Made by a program: the position numbers and the translations under genes. Positions 1 through 11,609 of a stretch of 64,000 bases of DNA are shown here, piece after piece. The notes under the pieces are model-generated. The model did no database searches, was not told where the DNA came from, and saw only the letters and a program-made list of their open reading frames with translations. This DNA comes from Anadara kagoshimensis (taxonomy: Eukaryota > Mollusca > Bivalvia > Arcoida > Arcidae). The DNA is taken from the NCBI GenBank assembly GCA_021292105.1, contig CM037869.1, positions 43,307,990-43,371,989 of the forward strand, in the 5' to 3' direction. Positions within the stretch are counted from its first letter, which is position 1; every line of letters starts with the position of its first letter.

Positions 1-1425
1 TTTTGGAAGAATCAACTGTTCTTTTATTTGATTCTGGATAATAAACTTATTTATATTAATAACAGCCACGTCAGATACATATGGCAGAAAAAGGGTTTGA
101 TAAAGATTGTTAACTTTACTTGACGTCGGTAAATTCAATTTTTCATCCACTTGTGACGAGATACCATGATTTGATAATTAATCTTACATATTTATCTATA
201 ACGAGATCAAGTGTTTCTGTTCAGCCTTAATCACCGTGCACAAAATATTTCCATATTTATTCCAGAAGAGTCGCATTACTGCTATGAAATGCAACTTACG
301 TGCAACAACTTTCAAAAGGGGCAAAAAGTTTTATAGCCATCATTAAAATATTTGTTTCTGTATCCAAAATTATTCTAGATATATTTGACGCTCCATAGTT
401 CCATGTTTTTTTTCATTCTCACTTTTCATATATCACTTGACGGATATAAAAATATTAACAAAAAATGTTTACCCTTTCGGAGCAACCAGCCTCATTTCCT
501 TTGTTGAGGTTCGCGTGTTTAACTTACCACCAGACAGAATTTATATATACACTATAAAAATGTAGGAACTTGAGTGTTTTTGGAAGAATCAACTGTTCTT
601 TTATTTGATTCTGGATAATAAACTTAATTATATTAATAACAGCCACGTCTGATACATATGGCAGAAAAAGAGTTTGATAAAGATTGTTAACTTTACTTGA
701 CGTCGGTAAATTCAATTATTCATCCACTTGTGACGAGATATCATGATTTGATAATTAATCTTACATATTTATCTTTAACGAGATCAAGTGTTTCTGTTCA
801 GCATTAATCATCGTGCACAAAATGTTTCCATATTTATTTTAAAAAAGGAGACCCATTACTGACTTTGAAATGTATCTAGCGTGAAACAACTTTCAAAATG
901 GACAAAAAGTTTTATGGCCATCATTAAAATAATTGTTTCTGTATCCAAAATTATTCTGGATATATTTGACGCTCCATAGTTCCATGTTTCTTTTATTCTC
1001 ACTTTTCATTTTTTTTTTGACGGATATAAAAATATTAACAAAACATGTTTACCCTTTCGGAGCAACCAGCCTCACTTCCTTTGTTGAGGTTCGCGTGTTT
1101 AACTTACCACCAGACAGAATTTATATATACACTATAAAAATGTAGGAACTTGAGTGTTTTTGGAAGAATCAACTGTTCTTTTTTTTGATTCTGGATAATA
1201 AACTTAATTATACTTATAACAGCCACGTCAGATACATATGGCAGAAAAAAGGGTTTGATAAAGATTTTTTAGATTACTTGACGTCGAATTCAATTATTCA
1301 GTCAGTTGTGACGAAATACCATAATTTGATAATTAATAATTAATATTATATAACAAGATCAAGTGTTTCTGATCAGCCTTAATCACCATGCACAAAATAG
1401 TTCCATATTTATTCCCAAGAGGAGC
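1..1425. repeat. 580-bp tandem triplication
   Basis: TTTTGGAAGAATCAACTGTT starts at 1, 577 and 1157. Copies 1 and 2 are full (576 and 580 bp), the third stops near 1425. Each contains a reverse family A core (ACCCTTTCGGAGCAACCAGC). Frames in it are not genes. Confidence 0.92.
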
Positions 1426-1649
1426 TGCATTACTTACTCAATTCAAACACAGACCTGTCAATGTTCACATCATGACTGGCACATTTAGTTATACACTTGC
1501 TGGGAAATAAAGCCGTGTGCTTCAGAAAGGTAAGCACCTCTTAGCTACACGTGCCGCGTGTAAAATTGAAATTAAGAATGAAAAAAAATGGGACTATGGG
1601 AAGTCGTTATCATCAACAACATTGTGTTGACGACCATAAAACTTTTGGA

Positions 1650-2880
1650 GTGCCGTAAAAGGCTTCATATAACCCCTCTAAGACAACAATTAAGTTGTTA
1701 GCAGATTGTTTTGTTGTATAAAGCATGCTTAACGTGCAACAACCTACTAAATGAACATGTACAATTCAACACACGTTTTAGGATGTCATGGATCTGGCCA
1801 TGCAACCATTTTAGAAGTCATGTTTATTATCTACTGTAACTATCATGTTCTTATTTTATTTTTAAAAAGTTGTCTTAAAATCCACCTAATGTGAATCTAC
1901 CTACAAGCTGAATATTTTCAAATTAAACTACATAATACGTTATTTGGTTTGGATTTCAAATATTTTGTCATTGAACCATAGTTAGAACCATTTTATTCTA
2001 ATCTATCTAAATAATCATCCCCAAATGCATATGTATTTTTCGTATTTATGTAAGAAAGTGAAATGCACTTAACGTACATGAACATTTCAAATTCAACACA
2101 TTAAGTCTTTTTACTTCATAGATCTTGCCAATCAACTATTCCAGAACATTTTACTATAAGCTTCTACAATCATCATTCCCCACATTTTTCCCAATTTAGT
2201 TCAAAGGGGGAGTCCCAATCCTGATAATGAAATGCAACCTTCTTATGAAAACTAGACAAGTAGCTTAGGGATTTGTCTACTATTTTTGTGTTAACCACTT
2301 ACTTTGAAATGCACTTGATGTTAATTAACCTTCTCTAATTAAACTCCTTTTCTGTATTGTATCCTCTAGTGAATGATTGTTCAAAGCTCAATTAGCTTAA
2401 CCAGTTTAGTTCGCAATTTTTTTTATCGTTAAGCAAAAATTTCTGTTGAAAATTTATGTTCATGATTGTTTTCATCATAAAGAAGCAAATAAAGTCACAA
2501 CTATTTTCGTATCAAATATTTTTAGTTTCAATAACATTTTTAGTTTTCACGTCATCATTTGGTTATGCTAACATAGCTTTAAACAAACGGGTTCATGCTT
2601 ACTTTTAAGAGCAATACTTCATGTCAGTGGAATAAACACAAGCTTACAAAATTCATACTTTTAAAAAGCTCTTTTTTATTTTTAAATAACATCATCAGTT
2701 TATTTACATATATATATATCTATTAACAACAACAATAAGAGAGCTATATGACTCTATAGCTACAATCATACCGACTCTTTATAATTCTATATAACATACT
2801 TATTTACATATTTACAATATGTACACATGTTTATCATCTAACTTCGACTGCCAAACTTTTTAAATCAAATGCTTTCATGA
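1650..2880. other. AT-rich stretch without gene
   Basis: No spliced or open coding signal was seen on either strand; short A/T runs only. A (TA) run lies at 2708-2722. Confidence 0.6.
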
Positions 2881-2884
2881 ATTT

Positions 2885-3250
2885 GTTTTCAAAAACTTTG
2901 GCTTTACCCTTTTGCTTTGAATACAATTTAAGCTCACTTTCCCGAAAATTTTGAAACCTAAAATTCAATTTCTTCAACATTCATCCATTTGTATTAGAAA
3001 CAAACTATGACACCCCCTTCTTTTGCTTTGAATACATTCTCAGCTCAATTGCAAAAAGAATTTTTTTATGGAAAAACCCCAAATTCAATTTCTTCATTAT
3101 TCATAAATTTTTCTTAGAAAAAATTATGCCCCACTCTAGTGCTTTGAAAAATTATAATGTTCAATTTGAACAAAAAACACTAAATCATCAAATCTGTTGC
3201 CTTTACAATTTTTTTTCTCAATTTCTTCATTATTCACCCAAAATAACATG
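2885..3250. repeat. Degenerate 105-115 bp tandem repeat
   Basis: TTTTGCTTTGAATACA near 2910 and 3020 and GTGCTTTGAAAAAT near 3140 each precede CAATTTCTTCAWYATTCA by about 70 bp; three diverged copies. Confidence 0.6.
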
Positions 3251-3587
3251 CTGTAGTAAAAAATATGAATCTAACATCTGACTTCTTTGAATAGGTAACA
3301 GATAACATTATAATGCCCTTTAAAAACAGCTTTTTAAAACTTTCTTATGCCCAAATTGCATTTACTGAGGAATCATTGATTTTCATGGTTTTTAGAAAAA
3401 TCCCATTTTGCAGGTTTGGAAATTTGTGGTTTACATTTTAATGTAATTTTGTTACATATACTATTTCAATTACATGTAACTTTGTAAATCAATATATCTA
3501 TGAAACTCTGAAAATTTGGATATCATGAAAATTTAGATTTCACAAAATATTAATAATATGTACAAAGTACTCTCTCAATAAATTTCA

Positions 3588-3795
3588 GATAAACAAAAAA
3601 TACCAACCCATGTTAAAATCACACAAGAATGAACACTTTGAATACTTGCAAATTAAAGGCATGAAATTCCACCAAGGATTTGAGGCCATGTGTTCCAGAA
3701 GGGTAAGCACCTGGCCTCCTGCTTAGCTTGTAGCTACAACCTCCATGTGTAAATTGAAGAACCATGGCACTATGGGATTTCAAAAATATCAATTT
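3588..3795 (+). repeat. Family A dispersed repeat, diverged copy
   Basis: AATACCAACCCATGTTAAAA, then AGAAGGGTAAGCACCTGG and GAACCATGGCACTATGGG; the order is as in the consensus copies at 51965 and 59900. Confidence 0.65.
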
Positions 3796-4396
3796 AAGAT
3801 ACAGAAACTGCAGAGACAAATATTTAATTAAACATATGATTATTGAGGTTTTTAGTATTTGACATTTCGTACCATAACTTTGAGTTTATTTTGAAAATAT
3901 AAGATAGCACTAGCTCAAAACAGCACCTGAGCTAAATCAATGGACAGAATGCCGTACAATGTCAGATGACATTTAGTCATATTACTGTGAAAGAATAGCA
4001 CTATCTTTCAGCAAAAAGTTAAAAAAGTCAAATATTCAAATTTACTTATTTACAAACAAAGTCTAAGACAAGGGAATTATGGGTAATATAATTATGAAAG
4101 CTGGGTTTCTATTCAAAAAGGAAACTAGATAAAACTTTATATCAACTTTCTAATCTTTGACAAGATTTAAGTGGAGTTATGGTGTTTTACGCCTGAATCA
4201 AGATTCTTTCATTCATACTGAGGCTGAGGCGGTGAGTTCAAAAATGGTAGGGGAACCAGTGTGCTTATAAATACCCAATGACGGCCAGCAAGTGAATCTA
4301 CATTTAGTACATAAAAAAAAACTTGTAAACAAACTTGCAGATTATTTAACAGGGTTTGTTCATTCTTCTTTTGTGACAGCTTTAATATTCCCTACA

Positions 4397-4627
4397 TACT
4401 GTATATCGCTTTATTTTCAGTGTAAAATTTTCGCGATTTGACGATGACTAGTGTATTCACGGTGTCATATTTTCGCGTCTTATCCGATTCAAGGAAAACG
4501 ACTCGAGCAAGATTAACAGGCTGGTAATACCAGTGTCTATTCACGGTGGTTTAATTTTCGCGGGAATACACTTGACCGCGAATATAGCGAAAATAAACCC
4601 ATAGCAAAATATAAGCATTATACAGTA
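4397..4627. mobile_element. 231-bp MITE, TACTGTATA type
   Basis: Ends TACTGTATA and TATACAGTA. The interior has TTTTCGCGATTTGACGATGA and GCGAATATAGCGAAAATAAA. A second copy in reverse orientation is at 62120-62336. Confidence 0.8.
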
Positions 4628-4794
4628 GATATAAGGCAGAGTAAATAAAGAAGCAGATATGTTATAACATACTACATGTATATTTTATACAGATTTTGGA
4701 CTATCGGGCTTCTAATTATTTTTAATGAGGTAACCCAATAAAAGCTTTAATATTTCCCTAAGTTATTGCATATTATTCTAGTTTTAATTTTAAC

Positions 4795-5010
4795 CAGAAC
4801 TACCTTTTAGAAATACACTCTCTCATCATTAGTGCTTAGACTACTGTGAAACCAATTTTTTCCCCCGAATGTTGAAAAGACATCCAAAGGACTAAAATAT
4901 ATTTTACCAACTTTAGCTAAGGAAATACTTTGCATGAGGGAGTATACCTTAGCTTTTGAGGAATTTAAGCTTTCAACTATAAGATTTTATATAACAAAGG
5001 TAAATAAAGA
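4795..5010. repeat. Fragment of the 640-bp repeat (family F)
   Basis: CTCATCATTAGTGCTTAGAC and TTAGCTAAGGAAATACTTTG match blocks at 52765, 53405, 54040 and 56695. A lone copy far from the main array. Confidence 0.65.
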
Positions 5011-5229
5011 TACAAACAGACACACAGAGACACAAAACTGATACAATATATGATGATCTAACAATCTAATCTCATTACATAAAATATACACTTATAATAA
5101 ATAGGTTGGGATAAAACACTTTACTTCAGTAACTGTCTCCAAAAACAGAAACTGTCTTAAAAACTAACTAGGGAATTATGTCAAAAACAGAACATGTCTC
5201 CCAAACAGGGGAATAAATTCCATCTATAT

Positions 5230-5495
5230 CAAATACAAACATACTAATCCATGTCCGAATCACAATCCAGAAGCAAAGTAAAAACTTTAGAACTGACAAG
5301 TTAGGTTAGACACGTGAACTTCCACAAAGGAAGTGAGGCCCGGTGTTCTGGAAGGGTAAGTTTCTCCTGTTTAGCTAGCTACACCCACCAGGTGTGTAAT
5401 CAAAATTGTGTGAAAGGAACATGGAACTATGAGACGTCAAATATATCCAGGGCAATCCTGGAAACAGAGACATCAAACTTATCAACAATACCCTA
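5230..5495 (+). repeat. Family A dispersed repeat, full copy
   Basis: ACATACTAATCCATGTCCGA, CACGTGAACTTCCACAAAGG, GGAAGGGTAAGTTTCTCC, GGAACATGGAACTATGAGAC, ATCCTGGAAACAGAGACATC. Confidence 0.8.
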
Positions 5496-5940
5496 TTATC
5501 ACATTTACAATTTCTCATCTGATTTTTTTTCTATTAATGAATCAAACTAGGTGATTTCATGAGTGATATTTTGTTCTGAAAATAGCATACGTGTTTTAGT
5601 TCACTTACAAAAATTTAAAAAAAAACTTAAATTGGCTGAAAAACTTTAGAACAACCATTGCTGGATTGAAAAGTTTGCTTCTTTGTATAAAGTTTTTTTT
5701 AGTTGGTGCCAATATGGTGTGATTCTACCACTGGGTATTAAAAGACAGTGTCTGTTTTGTTGGATAGGTACTTAAGTAAAGCGTTGAACCCAACCTGATA
5801 AATACAAAACAGAACGAATGATATGATTGGTGGTTCATAAATTAAGTCACACATTTTCCTATGATTACCAATTTTCTTGTATTGTAAATTTAAAGTATGA
5901 TTCTACAGTAATAGTACACATTTATTTTGAAACAAATTGT

Positions 5941-6110
5941 TACAGTCCAACTTGTCTTAAAGGCCACCTCTATATAAGGGTCACCTGCTTATAAAGGCCA
6001 GTAGAATTGTATCCCAACTGTTCTTAATTCATATTATTTGAACCTGTATATAAAGGTCATCTGGCCATTAAGGTCACTTACTGGTTCCTTTGGGTGGCCT
6101 TTATAGACAT
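5941..6110. mobile_element. Palindromic MITE, TACAGTCCAACCTGCC type (family B)
   Basis: TACAGTCCAACTTGTCTTAA then AGGCCACCTCTATATAAGG; the end is GGGTGGCCTTTATAGACA. The two halves are near-complementary around a core TTGTATCCCAACTGTTCTT. The right tip is degraded. Confidence 0.8.
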
Positions 6111-6387
6111 ACAAAATTATCTGTATCATAAAATCTCTGAAATTTTTTAGTATCAGCAAAAATCAATGAAAATTCAAGTTCAAGTGATCAGAAAAAGTAG
6201 GACTTTCTTTAGTAATCCCCATTCTTAAATTCTTTGTGAACATTTTTGGCAAAAAATGTTTTTTCTCAGAAATGTTCAATATAGCTTACTTTATTTCCAT
6301 CATTTTAGGCTTTTTCAGTCAAAAGAAATTTTTTTATTACATGTAGATGATAATGAGTGCATTATGAAAACTAATAATATTATGAGT

Positions 6388-7015
6388 TACTGTAGATTAC
6401 TTAAATATCGCGAGTATAAAATTTAGCGTACTTACAGCTGAGCTTTATTTCGCAAATAAATTTATAATAAATAATTAAATAATATAATTTAAATAAATAA
6501 CAAATTTGTGTATTCGCGTCCACAATCCAGGTGCATATTTAATTTCGCGTCCACTTCGTGGGGCTATATAGTTATCTACCTTTCTTGATGCTTCTTGTTT
6601 TGTTGATCGTTTATTAATGTTCCATAGTCATTGTAAACAGTTGAAAGCAATTTTTATTTCAGCCTCGTCAGTCAGTGTTTAACGGGAACTTAAATAGAAC
6701 CTTGTAAGTTACGGTGAAGTTCGTCAAGACTTTTTGGAAATGTTAATTTAACCTGTTTAACCGGAAATTTCAATGGAGCCTTGCAAGTGGAACCTTGCTA
6801 TTTACGGCGAAGTTTACGATTTACTTTATTGCATCTAATATGACATGCTGACATACTTTTATGACGATCATAGTCGATTGCTGCCATGTTTAAAATTTTA
6901 CTTAATAATTTTCGCAATTCTGAGAATATTCGTGTGATATTTGAATTCGCGACTGAGAGTCCTTGCAAAATTACGCGTTAATAAATCTCTCACGATAAAA
7001 AAGTAATCTACAGTA
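6388..7015. mobile_element. 628-bp MITE, TACTGTAGATTACTT type
   Basis: Perfect 15-bp inverted termini TACTGTAGATTACTT (6388) and AAGTAATCTACAGTA (ending 7015). The subterminal parts carry ATCGCGAGTA and CTCACGATAA, relating it to 19481-19713. No coding frame. Confidence 0.82.
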
Positions 7016-7689
7016 TATGGGACTCCAATGAGAAATGGCTTCCTTGGTTAAGAACCATGGAACCGATTCTCTTGCCCTATATTGAGCCCCAAAACAATGA
7101 TAATTGCTTAATGAAAATGTTATTATTTAAAATGAGTGAGTGAATTGTTGTTTAAAGCTGCATCAGCATTATTGCAGCTATTCACGGCTATGTTATTATT
7201 TAAAGGAACACAGCCAAATTTTATTTACATGAATTTTAATGTGATTTAACATGAATTTCACATTAAAAAAATGTCACATTAAATTTAACCTGAAGTGAAA
7301 TTCATGTGAAAATCAAGAGGAAACCATGTGCACAAAATTTGGCTTTGATTGATATGACAATGATTGATGAATGGAAATTTACAAAATGATGAAATGAGTC
7401 GATGTTTGTAACTTAGTTTGACTCGGTCATAACTTTCAAGACAAAAATCCAAGATTTTAGCCAATGCGAATGTTGTGCGTGAAATATATATGGCATAACC
7501 TTTTCAGAAATGGGTTTTGATTTTTCTTACTTTGGCTTAGCCAAATTCTAAATACAAAATATTTTACAAATGATTTGATGAAGATATAATAATAAAATAA
7601 ACAAGCTTTATCATATGAAACAATTTTGAACCATTTGAAAAAAATACATGTGTATATTTACATGTATGTATAAAAGAAATTCTTTTTGT

Positions 7690-8040
7690 GTTGCCCACGG
7701 CTGAAACTTGTAGTTGTGTTGCCCGTCACTGAAACCTATAATTGGTTTTCACAAGTTGAAATGAAACTTGCTTGGGTGTTGCTCCTGACAGAAACTTGAA
7801 AATGTATTGCTCCGTAACTGAAACTTGAAGATGTGTTGCCCAAGACTGAAACTTGAAGACGTGTTGCCCAAGACTGAAACTTGAAGATGTGTTGCCCAAG
7901 ACTGAAACTTGAAGACGTGTTGCCCAAGAATGAAACTCCAAGATGTGATGCTCCATAACTGAACTTTGAAGATGTGTTATCCACATTAGAAACTTGAACA
8001 TATGTTGCCCAAAACTGAAACTTGAAGAGGTGTTGCCAAC
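7690..8040. repeat. 28-bp minisatellite downstream of FAM122
   Basis: About 12 copies of GAAACTTGAAGATGTGTTGC plus CCAAGACT. Ends about 460 bp beyond the FAM122 stop codon, so it may lie in or just past the 3' UTR. Open frames through it are repeat artefacts. Confidence 0.9.
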
Positions 8041-8498
8041 AATCGTAAAATCTATGGTTTGTTCTTGGCTGAATATAGAAGTTTGGCTATAATTTAAACT
8101 TCAAAAATATCCTTGCATAAGTGCTACTGACTGAAATTCCCATACATCCGCAGGCGTTGTTGATGACTGATACAGTTTTCAAATGGAAAACAACCTGTGT
8201 TATTTCGCTCATGCACGTAACACTATACAAGTCACATCTTTTAAATTTTTTCTCCTTCCAAAAATATAATGCTTCTGTACATAATATCTTAACACAAGAA
8301 CATCAATTAAATGTCACTACCAGACACAACAAGTTCCATTGCAGTCTTTATGTAATAATGATGAATCATCATGAATCTGCCACTCAGTCCAGCTGAGAAA
8401 AAAAACCCAACAAAATGCCTAATAAAAAAGTACTTCCGTACTCTGTACAGAGAAGCGAGCTAAAACAGTTTGTCATCATCGCCATGAAGTATTTTTCG

Positions 8499-8763
8499 TC
8501 ATAAATGTGTTTGTCTGATTGGCTGAAAAATACTAGTTCCAGGACTACTTGATAACGATAGGCTATTGTCCGATATATCTGTTGATTCGGTGATGTCCGA
8601 CGCCTCCGAGTCTGTGGTCTGCATATCTTGGGTGTCTCTAAGCGGCATAAATCCATACATGTGCGGTTGAGGTCTGGCCCGGGTCCGTACTTCCTGTAGG
8701 ATACCCGAGTCTCTGGGTACAATTTGGTCTGGACTTCCCTCATCCAAACTACTTGATGAAATA
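8499..8763 (-). CDS. FAM122: FAM122 terminal coding exon 9
   Basis: 265 nt. Acceptor CTGTTTCAG. The first base completes Asn265, then 87 codons and TGA at 8501-8499. Ser/Thr/Asp-rich tail beginning ISSSSLDEGSPDQ and ending SIFQPIRQTHL. Vertebrate FAM122A also has a Ser/Pro-rich tail here but I see no residue-level match, so this exon is assigned by phase, position and codon quality. No AATAAA is obvious within 200 bp downstream. Confidence 0.78.
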
Positions 8764-11566
8764 CTGAAACAGAATATATGAATTGTTTGAGTAAAAGGTG
8801 TTTTATGCTAGGGATGGCACCAAATATTGATGGGCTACCTCCAACAATAATTGATATTGATTTTTTAAATATCAATAAGCAACTTGAAAATCAAAAACTT
8901 CAGAAAAACAATAAAAAGATTGATTATATAAAACAATGCCTTACTTGTTATTTATATTTATTTGAACAAGTTCCACTTACCATAAGATGTCAATTGTACA
9001 TACATGTAAGTACATCATCATTTCTTGGGCACCTCTGAAATGATGCGAAATCTTTCCGATACTTGAGCGCACCTTATTACAGTAAGAAGTACTCCAAGCA
9101 TATGCATGATTAAGATATGCTTCAGTCTTTTAAGCCTCTAGCTTATATGGATACAAAGGTAAATCAAAAATATGACACTCAGTCTACTTCATATGACATG
9201 ATTTTAAGGCGTTAGATACGACGTATCAAGACTTTTCTCTCTACAAATTATCTTTTGGATATGAATCAATAGTTATCGGTATGAAAAGAACGATAATAGA
9301 GATTCAGTCAAGATTCCTTTACTTAACCATTAAACTGTCTAGAAATGGCGTTTATAGTGCTATAACTTCCATTGCCGTGCAAAGCAAACTGAATAACACA
9401 CGCTGTCCATTTCTAGACAGTTCAATGGTTACATTTACATTTCGCATTTTTTGAAAATCTTATTTTTGTTTTTGAATCCTAAAATAAATTTAAAACACTG
9501 TTGTGTACGACATGCAATTTCAATTCCTGGAACAGCCTATCAATGACGTCACGGGCATAGGTGGCAGCAAGAAATGAGTGACGTCACATTAGCAAATGTA
9601 ATTATAGTTCTATAACTTCATTTGGTCTAAAACAGAGTTTAATACAATCAAAAACCTTATAAATAGGCTGTCAATTCAAAGATGGTGGAGAAAACACCTG
9701 ATCTTCACCAAAAGAAAAGACAAACTTTCTAACACTAGAATCTACAAAGAGTTGAGTAGAACTTTGGTGGTGAGAAGCACTGTTATTTGTTAGCACATTC
9801 CTTAGACCACATGGTCAGTGAGCAGGCCTTAGATAGAATTTTTAATTGCACTTGGCACAGTGCCTAGTTGAATAAGAAGACCACTCGGCACAGTCACCAC
9901 GAGTGTAAAAGATAGACGACAAATATATAAACACTCGGAACATCGGTTGGATTTAACATTACACTAAGTGACTTCCGAATGCGAAACAGTTTGCACATAT
10001 GATGCAAATGTTCAAAAGATTTTGTTGATTCACGCTTGTAGCAGAACGGCAAGATTTTTACAAAAGGGCCCGGATCATTACAATTGACCTCCTTATACAC
10101 GATTTTCCCGACCTACATTTAATTGTCTGTTGTTTATTAATTGTAACAACCCCATGATGTGTATGTCTGATAAATTTAACTCGGCACCGTGACGAGTGTA
10201 ATAACATCACTCGTACCAGTACACATTTCACTCGTCGGGACGAGTGGACGAGTGAATAATCGAAGCCCTGAGTGAGGCCCTCTAAAACATTTGAGGCGAG
10301 TTATAAATGCACCAAAGAAAAATAAGCTTAGCTTGTATGACACAGAAACCATTTAAACTGGATAAAAAAGCAAGTATATGTACATAAATTTTGAAACAAA
10401 TAATATGATGTTTATTAATTAAGTGCCGTAGAGGGATCAGAGGTGCCTCTAGACTATGAAGTTATCCTTTCAAACCTTGGTTGGGTCATACATAAGGTTT
10501 TAAATTTTGAGATATTGCTTCCTCATCTGGTCCTTGGTATTAAGAGGACAGACTATTGACTGGTTAACCATGTTTCAGTAGAATGAGATGAGAGAGTGGT
10601 ATGCTTGTCTGCGGCATACTGACCATTTTGAGCAAGCACTTTAAAGTCACCTTTTGATGGGGTGTGTAGCAAAGTGGTGTCATCATAAGTACTTACTTAT
10701 GAGCTAATGGGTAAGATATATTTCTGTTTAGTATTAGAGGTCCACTATGGTGGGGTGTGTGGGGTAGAAGTAGTGACAACAAGTACTTACTTATGAGCTA
10801 ATGGTTGAGGTATATTTCTGTCTGGTGTAAGAGGTCCACTATGGTGGGGTGTGTGGGGTAGAAGTAGTGACAACAAGTACTTACTTATGAGCTAATGGAT
10901 GAGGTATATTTCTGTCTGGTGTAAGAGGTCTACTATGGTGGGGTGTGTGGGGGTAGAGGTAGTGACAACAAGTACTTACTTATGAGCTAAGGGTGAGGTA
11001 TATTTCTGTCTGGTGTAAGAGGTCCACTGTGGTGGGGTATGTGGGGGTAGAGATAGTGACAACAAGTACTTACTTATGAGCTAATAGGTGAGGTATATTT
11101 CTGTCTGGTGTAAGAGGTCCACTGTGGTGGGGTATATGGGGGTAGAAATAGTGACAACAAGTACTTACTTATGAGCTAATGGGTGAGGTATATTTCTGTC
11201 TGGTGTAAGAGGTCCACTGTGAAACTTCTTTGATGGACTAGGATATCCATCTGTGTCGTTTTCCACTAAAATACCAAATAAATTGTAAAATTTATAAATA
11301 CATGTAACATAAAGATGTTAATAAATGATGATTTGTTGGATATAATGCAGGACTCCCATTGGGTCATTCTGAGGGCCTATATTCTGCCATTCTTAGGGCC
11401 TATATTCTGCCGATTCACATTTCAAAATCATGTTTTTTCACATTAACTTTGCCAGTTTTTACAATTTTGGAAAATTTATCTTTAAAACCAATATATTTGG
11501 AGGTTTTTTTCCACAATTTTGGCCATTATGATGCTTGTTTTACAATTGCAAGAACCCAGCTCCATT

Positions 11567-11609
<43 letters not shown>

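Larger units (their letters stand above)
8764..10688 (-). other. FAM122 intron 8 (non-repeat part)
   Basis: Holds the hairpin at 9325-9430, the CRE pair at 9544-9586, and a stretch at 9845-10270 in which CACTCG/CGAGTG is repeated around ACTCGTCGGGACGAGT. No further exon is required by phase. Confidence 0.6.

Noticed and set aside
7726..8001. Overlapping minus-strand frames of 82-91 codons
   Set aside because: They lie in the 28-bp minisatellite and repeat the same residues in two frames.
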